The translations under genes were made by a program, and so were the position numbers. Positions 5,173 to 10,380 of a stretch of DNA of 10,380 nt are shown here, piece by piece. The notes beneath the pieces are model-generated. The model saw nothing but the letters and a program-made list of their open reading frames with translations, had not been told where the DNA came from and did no database searches. This DNA is from Peptococcaceae bacterium BRH_c23 (GTDB lineage Bacteria; Bacillota_B; Desulfitobacteriia; Desulfitobacteriales; Desulfitobacteriaceae): assembly GCA_000961805.1 (NCBI GenBank), contig LADV01000162.1, forward strand, positions 1-10,380. The letters run 5' to 3'. How positions within the stretch are numbered: position 1 is the first letter of the stretch; each line of letters starts with the position of its first letter.

Positions 5173-5630
5173 CGTTGGGACCAGGCACCACAAAAGGCTT
5201 TGGATAAGTTGAATTTGAAGTATGCTTTGGGGTTGACTTGTCCACACTGCTCACAGGCACGACGGCTGCATGGGGTATGCGTTATCCTGCGCGCATCTTG
5301 TTGATGTGACCATACTAACTGAATTTCCAGTTTTCTATGGTCATTTAAATACCCCACGTTCCAGTAGTTTTTTGGACTCAGGGCTACGTCGCACCTGACT
5401 ATCCACCTCAAGGCTTCGGGCAGCAAGCGCCACAGCAGCCTATGCCCCCGACCCAAAGTTACCCGTTGCAAGGATTCCCATCCCAAGGTTATCCGCCCCA
5501 AGGGTACGCACCTCAGGGATATAACCAAGTGTATGGAGGACAAATGCCCGTCCAACCTGCCTGGGAAGAACCCCAAAAAGGTGGAATCAAAGGTTTTATC
5601 AGTAATCTCGTGGCAAAACTGAAGAAGTAA
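5173..5630 (+). pseudogene. Broken gene for a Pro/Gln/Gly/Tyr-rich protein
   Basis: Two coding-looking pieces lie in different frames. Piece 1 (5173-5304) reads WDQAPQKALDKLNLKYALGL followed by TCPHCSQAR, a CxxC pair like half a zinc ribbon, then drifts into a stop. Piece 2 is open from 5349 to the stop at 5630 and reads GYVAPDYPPQGF, repeated QGY units (QGFPSQGYPPQGYAPQGY) and a basic amphipathic end (KGFISNLVAKLKK). The first ATG in piece 2 (5442) lies inside the repeat and has no ribosome site, so the 62-aa reading from there is probably not a native gene. The order zinc-ribbon, PQGY linker, basic helix suggests one original protein, perhaps surface- or membrane-associated. Whether both pieces come from one gene is inference. 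Confidence 0.5.
5307..5343. repeat. 37-bp hairpin between the two halves of the broken gene
   Basis: TGACCATA (5307-5314) and TATGGTCA (5336-5343) are exact inverted repeats, with a second pair AACTG and CAGTT nested inside. There is no T-run, so it is not an ordinary terminator. It lies exactly where the coding pieces change frame, and may be a small insertion that helped break the gene. Confidence 0.5.
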
Positions 5631-5842
5631 TTTAAATTAACCCTCCGACAACTGTTCTTTTATACGAGGATTCGAGCAAGGGAAGTGGGGGTGACCTATC
5701 AAGAGAAGAATAAGTATTAGTCATCTAATTCTAATTTTCAGCATATTATGTTCTCAGCCATCCTATGCAATTAAAGCTTTAGGCGTTCTTTTTTAAATTC
5801 TAACCCTTTCAAGACATAATCCAGAAAACTTAGGATAAAAGG
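5631..5842. other. Intergenic stretch with a signal-peptide-like frame
   Basis: No complete gene is visible. From 5698 to the TAA at 5794-5796 a frame reads KRRISISHLILIFSILCSQP and then SYAIKALGVLF, which looks like a bacterial signal peptide ending at SYA. A GGGGGTGA ribosome-like site lies just before it, but the codon at the start position is ATC, and a TGA lies two codons upstream. It may be a decayed secreted-protein gene cut off after its signal sequence, or chance. No convincing promoter for the next gene was found. Confidence 0.25.
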
Positions 5843-6880
5843 ATGCAAGCAGGTGAACCGGTTTTGAAACAACTTTGGCTCTTCAACCAAATAAATTCCG
5901 ACCTTCAGAAAGTGGAAACAGAACTACAGAAATTTGTTGCGACGGATTTTCCAATTCTCAATGAGTCATCCGTTCATTTGCTTACTGCAGGAGGCAAGCG
6001 TTTGCGGCCTGCCTTTACTCTTTTGGCAGGCAAGTTTTATGGTTATTCATTGGATAAGCTCTTGCCTGTTGCCGTGGCTTTAGAGCTTATTCACATGGCA
6101 ACTCTGGTTCATGATGATGTCGTTGATGCATCAATGACACGGCGAGGACGTCCAACAGTTAAAGCTCAGTGGGGAAATATAGTAGCAGTCCATACCGGCG
6201 ATTATTTACTTGCTAAATCACTTGAACTCATTGCCAAGATCAACCATCCTGAAGTATCACGAATTTTAGCCGAAGTTAGTATTGAAATGTGCCAAGGTGA
6301 GATTCAGCAAATCAAGTCATCATTTGATACTCAGCAAAGTCTTAAACAATATCACTACAGAATTAAGCGGAAGACGGCATTACTAATACAAGCAAGCTGC
6401 CGTTTGGGTGGAATTATAAGTGGAGCACCGAAAAGACAGGTTTGGGCCTTGGGTGCCTATGGACATGCTTTAGGCATGGCTTTTCAGATAGTGGATGATA
6501 TTTTGGATGTCACGGCTGAAGCATCAGAACTAGGCAAGCCAATCGGTGGAGATCTGCGTCAGGGTATTATGACCTTACCTATGATCATTGCACTGAAGCT
6601 CTCGCCGAAACGCGAAAAACTTTACGAACTCCTTAGCAAGGAAGATAAGACTGATCCGGAGGTAGACTTAGCAATAAGCTTGATCAAAGAATCCGGTGCT
6701 ATAAATGAATCCATGCGTTGGGTTGATCTTTATGTGAATAAAGCTAAAGGATATCTTGAGGATATCTTGAGGATCTCCCTATGGTACCAACTCGCAAGGC
6801 TCTTAGAGAACTCGCTGAGTTTGTGCGCACACGCAAATTTTAAATGTTGTTGTGGTACGTGCATTCCATTTCGTATGTGA
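5843..6880 (+). CDS. hepT: HepT-like all-trans polyprenyl diphosphate synthase, C-terminus frameshifted
   Basis: This is the catalytic subunit type of long-chain prenyl diphosphate synthase, which condenses isopentenyl diphosphate onto allylic diphosphates for quinone or terpenoid chains. It shows GGKRLRP (50-56), the first Asp-rich motif DDVVD (91-95), RRGRPT (100-105), KTA (177-179), FQIVDDILD (214-222) and GKPIGGDLRQG (231-241). The small residue Ala86 five positions before DDVVD is typical of long-chain enzymes. An 11-bp tandem duplication at 6750-6771 shifts the frame after residue about 306. Without it the protein would end at 6843 in FVRTRKF, the conserved end of this family. As written it carries about 38 aberrant residues ending CCCGTCIPFRM. 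ATG 5843 has AGGA 7 bases upstream; TTG 5864 is an alternative. All catalytic motifs are present, but folding may suffer. Confidence 0.85.
   Translation: MQAGEPVLKQLWLFNQINSDLQKVETELQKFVATDFPILNESSVHLLTAGGKRLRPAFTLLAGKFYGYSLDKLLPVAVALELIHMATLVHDDVVDASMTRRGRPTVKAQWGNIVAVHTGDYLLAKSLELIAKINHPEVSRILAEVSIEMCQGEIQQIKSSFDTQQSLKQYHYRIKRKTALLIQASCRLGGIISGAPKRQVWALGAYGHALGMAFQIVDDILDVTAEASELGKPIGGDLRQGIMTLPMIIALKLSPKREKLYELLSKEDKTDPEVDLAISLIKESGAINESMRWVDLYVNKAKGYLEDILRISLWYQLARLLENSLSLCAHANFKCCCGTCIPFRM
6750..6771 (+). repeat. Exact 11-bp tandem duplication inside the prenyl synthase gene
   Basis: GATATCTTGAG occurs twice in a row (6750-6760 and 6761-6771). Deleting one unit restores GYLEDLPMVPTRK and so on to a natural stop at 6841-6843. 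The duplication is not a multiple of three and is the direct cause of the altered C-terminus. Confidence 0.92.
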
Positions 6881-7183
6881 TAAACTCGAATTATCTATTT
6901 GGATGCCCTCCTCTGCTGCTGACTTTGGCTTGCGTAACCTTCGTCAGTATAGCAGAAGAGGGCTGTTTTATCATGTTCATCGGTACTTCCTATTCGGATC
7001 TCCCACGCATAGCGTGGGGTTTAATCCTGAATTAATTATAAGACGTCAATATTATTAGAAGATCCTAAACCATTCACAGGACACGCCGCTCATCCCATAT
7101 TATGGTATTGAAAAATCAATGAAAAAAATCAATAAGAATTATCGCTTTTGCTATTAATACACTGCCCAATAAATTATTAGGAA
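6881..7183. other. Intergenic stretch with two hairpins and possible decayed coding
   Basis: No intact gene is seen in these 303 bases. They hold the terminator-like hairpin at 6905-6963 and a compact hairpin CCCACGC-ATA-GCGTGGG at 7002-7018. One frame (about 6852-7058, continuing after its stop to about 7158) reads somewhat like protein, with RRGLFYHVHRYFLFGSP and TPLIPYYGIEKSMKKINKNY, but has no ribosome site or plausible start. It may be a worn-out gene; I cannot assign it. Confidence 0.3.
6905..6969 (+). terminator. Probable terminator of the prenyl synthase gene
   Basis: GCCCTCCTCTGCT (6905-6917) pairs with AGCAGAAGAGGGC (6951-6963) with one mismatch. CTGAC and GTCAG extend the stem inside. 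TGTTTTAT follows. It lies about 60 bases past the presumed ancestral stop at 6841-6843, but only about 25 bases past the stop used now. Confidence 0.6.
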
Positions 7184-7792
7184 GTGTTAAAAGAATTGAT
7201 TATTAATACTCATAAAATTTTATCTACCATAATTTATGACAAGGTTCAAGAAAACTCCAATTTCAAATTAGAGTACAACTACTTTATCTGGGGAAATATT
7301 CAGCCTGATATTGTACCTGGCTTGGTTTTAAAGTCCCACTATAAAGATGAAAGTCTGGATTTTGTCATCGACGAAATTGTTGCATTAGGTAAAACATCGC
7401 CTTCTGTATTTTACAATAAACAGACTCGTAATAAATTCAGCAAAGACATTGGAATTGTTTGTCATTTTTTATGTGATTTTTTTTGCTTTCCGCATTATAA
7501 TCGATGGCATTATAACTCTTCGATGATGCTTCCTCATATAAAATATGAGAAAAACCTAAACCATTCAGCTGAAAATATCCTTACTATCCCCACTTTATCT
7601 CTCCAACCCGTTAGTTATTTAGAAAACGACACCCTGAAATCCTTCATTGAGGCAGTTCTCTGGGAATATTCTTTAAATGAAGACTATCGCAACGATCTTA
7701 TCTATGCTTCAAATATTTGTACTAAAACTATAGAAACAATTATCGACTTCATCTTTGATTTTGATACAAATAAAGCCCAAACTCTTCAGTGA
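7184..7792 (+). CDS. Zinc-dependent phospholipase C-family protein, cytoplasmic form
   Basis: The 202-residue protein carries the zinc-ligand layout of the phospholipase C/P1 nuclease fold: His10, WGNIQPD with Asp42, His52, HFLCD (His94, Asp98), His104, and HIKYE (His118, Glu122). The spacings 94-98-104-118-122 are identical to His118-Asp122-His128-His142-Glu146 of Bacillus cereus phospholipase C, which strongly supports a three-zinc site. There is no signal peptide, so it is probably intracellular; the substrate is unknown (phospholipid or another phosphodiester). The first possible start is GTG 7184, but AGGA at 7179-7182 nearly touches it; TTG 7196 fits the ribosome site better and would shorten the protein by four residues. 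The gene is visibly more A+T-rich than its neighbours, hinting at separate ancestry. Confidence 0.8.
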   Translation: MLKELIINTHKILSTIIYDKVQENSNFKLEYNYFIWGNIQPDIVPGLVLKSHYKDESLDFVIDEIVALGKTSPSVFYNKQTRNKFSKDIGIVCHFLCDFFCFPHYNRWHYNSSMMLPHIKYEKNLNHSAENILTIPTLSLQPVSYLENDTLKSFIEAVLWEYSLNEDYRNDLIYASNICTKTIETIIDFIFDFDTNKAQTLQ

Positions 7793-7820
7793 AATGAATG
7801 TATGCCATTGCGATCCTTGT

Positions 7821-7940
7821 TTACCGTTTAATTTTTCTTGATTTGTTGAATCTTTCTTTAACTGTTCCCACTATATCTTCACGTGTCTCCTGTTCAGCTT
7901 TCTCGACTCCACCACTGAAGATTCCAAATGGATTCTTATG
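7821..7940 (-). pseudogene. Orphan 3' coding remnant, 39 codons
   Basis: A minus-strand frame open from 7940 to the TAA at 7821-7823 reads NPFGIFSGGVEKAEQETRED and then IVGTVKERFNKSRKIKR. The charge pattern looks like a genuine helical C-terminus. There is no ATG, GTG or TTG near its beginning, and a stop codon lies at 7941-7943, inside the hairpin. It is probably the surviving tail of a deleted gene. I recognise no family. Confidence 0.35.
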
Positions 7941-7942
7941 TT

Positions 7943-7976
7943 AAGCCCCCTGAATCAATACTCAGGGGGCTTCTTC
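7943..7976 (+). terminator. Strong terminator downstream of the phospholipase-like gene
   Basis: AAGCCCCCTGA (7943-7953) pairs perfectly with TCAGGGGGCTT (7962-7972) around an 8-base loop, followed by CTTC. It separates the converging genes 7184-7792 (plus) and 8019-9356 (minus), although it lies 150 bases from the plus-strand stop. On the minus strand it is only 46 bases past the glutamate-synthase-like stop, so it probably serves that gene as well. Confidence 0.8.
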
Positions 7977-8018
7977 GGGAATAAAACGAATTTGGCGAAC
8001 TTTGCATAGCCTTCGAGA

Positions 8019-9356
8019 TTATTGTAAATATAAAGCATCCCCTGCATATCCAATACCTAGAGTTCTGGCAAGGACTGGATCAACACTTACAAGGTCTTCT
8101 TTAGCCAGTTGATTAATGTTGGTCTTGCCCATTGCTTGTAAAGCCATGACCATTTCCGCAGTACACGACTTCAGGAAATTAGCTAGATGTTGACTGCCCT
8201 CATCAGAATCGAAGAGGTCTTTAAACTTGCCTTCAAATAAAGCTAGTTGTGGAGGAGGTGACTGAGGAAGAACTTTTTTCATTTGACTTTGTAAAGTGGC
8301 CATCAATGCAATAGACCCTATGTAAACTGCATCTGCTCCCAGTGCTAAAGCCTTCAAAAACTCACCAGGAGTTCGAAGTCCTCCGGCTACAAGTATTATG
8401 AATTGTTGCCGTTTTCCTTGCTGTTCTAACCAATTAACAGTTCGAGCCAATGTAAAAAGTGTAGGTAAACCCAGATCGTCTTCTAATGTAGGTGCAGAAG
8501 CAGATGTTCCACCTTCTTGACCATCGACAGTGATAAAATCTGCCTGGGTCTGAGCGATTACCTCCAACTCTTTTTCGATAAAGTGAGTCCCAGCAATCTT
8601 TATTCCCACAGGTACATCATATTGCTGCTTCAGTGAGTTAACAAGGTTTATTACATCCTGAGGTGTGTTGACATTGGGAAAGCGGGCTTTCACACCGGTG
8701 CTTTGCCCAGGTTTGATTTTCCACACCTCGCGTAAATGTTCATCCATCATTTCCGGATATATAGTTGAAGCTACTCCACCTCCCCAGGCCCCCTGACCGA
8801 ACTGAACTTCAATCGCATCTAACTGTTTCAGTTGCTCAGGATCGCTCAACCATCCTCCCCTATTATACTGACCGATAAGAAATTTAGCTGCTGACCTTTC
8901 TTCCTTCGAAACAGCAGATTCTCCGGTATTGGTAGCAGTGTTGACCATAGCCGTACCTTTGCCGATAGCTTCTTTTAATTTTAGGCTTAAAGATCCGCCA
9001 TAAGACATGCCCGTAAGCAAAATCGGCATGTCGATTTTCAGTGGTTTTTTGGCTCTGGGACCTATCGTCACTTGCATTTGAATACTGTTCTCATCAGCAG
9101 TCGGATGTTCAAATAGTTGCCGCCCATTTAACAGCACCTTTTCCCATGGTGAAAGCCGCAGGGGGCTACCTATCGGCCTCGAAAGCGGTTTCCCTGTCTC
9201 CGCCCGGATTCCGGCCTCAGCAATCGCTCTAAGTGTCAGTTTTTCCATAATCGTCATCATGACTAAAGGGTTATCATTATACTGTTTGGTAAGCATGGTG
9301 CTGAAGATATCATCTGCAACCGGATTCATCATACGCATCATAAGCTCGCTAATCAA
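8019..9356 (-). CDS. FMN-binding glutamate synthase-like protein
   Basis: The 445-residue protein matches the FMN/synthase domain of glutamate synthase, a TIM barrel. It shows GMSYGGSLSLK (116-126), NTGESA (143-148), QYNRGGW (163-169), IEVQFGQGAWGG (182-193), KIAG (253-256), DGQEGGTSASAPT (278-290) and VAGGLRTPGEFLKALALGAD (323-342), which bind FMN and phosphate. The cysteine cluster that holds the 3Fe-4S centre in true glutamate synthases is absent after VYIGSIALMA, and there is no amidotransferase domain, so it is probably an FMN oxidoreductase of unknown substrate rather than a complete GltB. The start is TTG 9356: GGAGGTG lies 7 bases upstream, whereas the ATG at 9374 overlaps that ribosome site. 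A candidate promoter lies at 9382-9409. Confidence 0.88.
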   Translation of the reverse strand: MISELMMRMMNPVADDIFSTMLTKQYNDNPLVMMTIMEKLTLRAIAEAGIRAETGKPLSRPIGSPLRLSPWEKVLLNGRQLFEHPTADENSIQMQVTIGPRAKKPLKIDMPILLTGMSYGGSLSLKLKEAIGKGTAMVNTATNTGESAVSKEERSAAKFLIGQYNRGGWLSDPEQLKQLDAIEVQFGQGAWGGGVASTIYPEMMDEHLREVWKIKPGQSTGVKARFPNVNTPQDVINLVNSLKQQYDVPVGIKIAGTHFIEKELEVIAQTQADFITVDGQEGGTSASAPTLEDDLGLPTLFTLARTVNWLEQQGKRQQFIILVAGGLRTPGEFLKALALGADAVYIGSIALMATLQSQMKKVLPQSPPPQLALFEGKFKDLFDSDEGSQHLANFLKSCTAEMVMALQAMGKTNINQLAKEDLVSVDPVLARTLGIGYAGDALYLQ

Positions 9357-9381
9357 TTTTATGCACCTCCCCATTTATTAA

Positions 9382-9409
9382 AGCATAGCATGCCCTTTTA
9401 TTAAGACAA
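9382..9409 (-). promoter_or_regulatory. Candidate promoter of the glutamate-synthase-like gene
   Basis: TTGTCT (9409-9404) and TATGCT (9387-9382) are 16 bases apart on the minus strand, a fair sigma-A match about 25 bases before the TTG start. Overlapping it, CATATTGT (minus strand, about 9406-9413) repeats the sporulation-type -10 seen at 542-549, with ATATC 14 bases upstream as a possible sigma-E -35. Either reading is tentative. Confidence 0.4.
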
Positions 9410-9576
9410 TATGAGAAGGTATCGAATGATATAAACTTGTTTCGTCTGTCTCGTTTTTCTCTGATATTTCTATAACTTTGTGATTAAATATTAATATTTA
9501 ACTCCCAAGCAATTTACAAACAATGTAAAGCGATTGGGGGGTTGTTTCCGATATTTCCGTTTTAATATCTAAAAAA

Positions 9577-10380
9577 TCATCCCTTGTAAATTTGTCGATA
9601 CCTTTGTAAGGCACGAATGGCTGTCAGGGCTGTTGTTAGAGGTTCTTCATAATTCCATCCCTTGGCGTAGATTCCTTGGTAAGAAGGTTCAAATGAACCA
9701 TTGCTATTCTGGACTGAAAGAAGGTTTCTTACTCCTTTATCGAAGACATCTCTAGGAACAACTTTCGTATATCGCAATAACCCGGAAAGGGCCAAACCGG
9801 TCTCCACAACTGAACCCCAGCCTCCGTCATTTTTCTGTGCTTTTATAAGAAATTCCAGGCCTTTTTTTCTTGCCCCTAGAATGCGGCGTGCGGTGTTCCA
9901 TCGTTCCCAACTAAACTTCCACTTGCTGAGTAGTTCTAAGGCCTGTGCTGTGCTATAAACTGGCCCTTCAAACCAAGATGCCGGGAATGCACCTTGATCG
10001 TCCTGCTGAGATAAAATCCAATTCAACCCACGCCAAATTCGTTCATCTTGTGAACGTGAACGTCGCCATAATGCTTCTAGTACATGAATACTTACGTCAA
10101 CACTCGGAATATATACTGGGAACTCCGAGGAAATATGGGGAGGTATGCCTTGAAAACTGGGAAATGTTCCCCAGCTTCCGTCGGTATTTTGTAACTGCTT
10201 GAGGAGGTTAACTCCTAAATGATTCTCTTCCCCAACTTGATGTAAACCGATCAAAGCAACCGCCGTATCATCTAAATCTGGATGCGTAAACGGAGGAGTG
10301 CTTCCATAGCTACCATCTGCGTTCTGCCCCCGCTTTAACCAATCTACCGCATGATTTAGCCAAGGGATATCTGTTAACCT
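9577..10380 (-). CDS. Squalene-hopene/sporulenol-type terpene cyclase, C-terminal part, cut by the right edge
   Basis: The frame is open from the window edge to TGA 9577, giving 267 residues; a TTG at 10254 is merely internal. Residues 35-40 read DLDDTA, the catalytic DxDDTA motif whose central Asp protonates the substrate in squalene-hopene and tetraprenyl-curcumene cyclases. QW-type repeats that brace the alpha-alpha barrel follow: QNADGSYG (19-26), QNTDGSWG (64-71), QQDDQGAF (125-132), QKNDGGWG (182-189) and QNSNGSFE (224-231). It should be a monotopic membrane enzyme that cyclises a linear C30-C35 isoprenoid. The stretch after DxDDTA (227 residues) is somewhat shorter than in classical squalene-hopene cyclases, so hopene as product is not assured. 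No terminator with a clear T-run was found after the stop. Confidence 0.88.
   Translation of the reverse strand, partial: RLTDIPWLNHAVDWLKRGQNADGSYGSTPPFTHPDLDDTAVALIGLHQVGEENHLGVNLLKQLQNTDGSWGTFPSFQGIPPHISSEFPVYIPSVDVSIHVLEALWRRSRSQDERIWRGLNWILSQQDDQGAFPASWFEGPVYSTAQALELLSKWKFSWERWNTARRILGARKKGLEFLIKAQKNDGGWGSVVETGLALSGLLRYTKVVPRDVFDKGVRNLLSVQNSNGSFEPSYQGIYAKGWNYEEPLTTALTAIRALQRYRQIYKG

Noticed and set aside
5065..5576. Minus-strand ORFs opposite the broken PQGY gene
   Set aside because: The plus-strand frame has the repeat and zinc-ribbon signatures; the reverse readings look random.
7030..7110. Frame reading LLEDPKPFTGHAAHPILWY
   Set aside because: It looks slightly protein-like but has no start or ribosome site, and an overlapping frame looks equally good, so no claim can be made.
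7147..7175. Promoter TTTGCT-17-TAAATT for the phospholipase-like gene
   Set aside because: It would start transcription at or beyond the ribosome site, leaving no leader for translation.
9577..10254. Cyclase gene starting at TTG 10254 as a complete 225-aa protein
   Set aside because: The frame stays open to the window edge and the upstream 42 codons include the catalytic DLDDTA motif, so that TTG is internal.

Overview
The window looks like chromosomal DNA of an endospore-forming, low-to-moderate GC Bacillota (Clostridia-type). The support is a set of strong AGGAGG-type ribosome sites with some TTG starts, tiny glycine-rich hydrophobic proteins resembling the YjcZ sporulation family, and sporulation-sigma-like promoter motifs (CATA-type -10 elements). 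A Desulfosporosinus/Desulfitobacterium relative is my best guess from the style of the proteins, but that is an inference. No rRNA, tRNA or CRISPR array was seen.

Left part (1-3830). The first 210 bases are the 5' end of a class IIC-like group II intron read on the minus strand and running off the window. It sits directly behind a terminator hairpin. The hairpin belongs to a start-less copy of a small gene (254-442, minus) whose intact twin lies at 3381-3581 (minus). Both twins are embedded in direct repeats of about 0.4-0.5 kb (copy A 211-618, copy B 3334-3826). Between the repeats are a plus-strand operon of three tiny Gly/Tyr-rich proteins (695-1257) with a strong terminator, and a minus-strand ABC-2 transporter operon (ATPase 3149-2271, permease 2217-1411).

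Middle part (3830-7940). This stretch is rich in damaged genes. A SAM-dependent methyltransferase (4177-5049) has its true-looking 5' end (TTG at 4041, good ribosome site) in another frame. A Pro/Gln/Gly/Tyr-rich gene (5173-5630) is in pieces. A HepT-like polyprenyl diphosphate synthase (5843-6880) has its C-terminus frameshifted by an exact 11-bp tandem duplication. A short orphan coding remnant lies at 7821-7940 (minus). Intact in this stretch is a cytoplasmic zinc-dependent phospholipase C-family protein (7184-7792) with the complete HxxxD...H...HxxxE ligand pattern.

Right part (7940-10380). Two minus-strand genes follow: an FMN-binding glutamate-synthase-like protein (8019-9356, TTG start) and the C-terminal part of a squalene-hopene/sporulenol-type terpene cyclase (9577-10380, cut by the window edge, with its DxDDTA motif visible). 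The prenyl synthase and the cyclase could belong to one polyterpenoid pathway, although they are 3 kb apart and on opposite strands. The best candidates for something new are the duplicated small-gene module (uncharacterised 66-aa protein, SD-sequestering hairpin, conserved promoter and leader, intron landing site) and the Gly/Tyr micro-operon it feeds.
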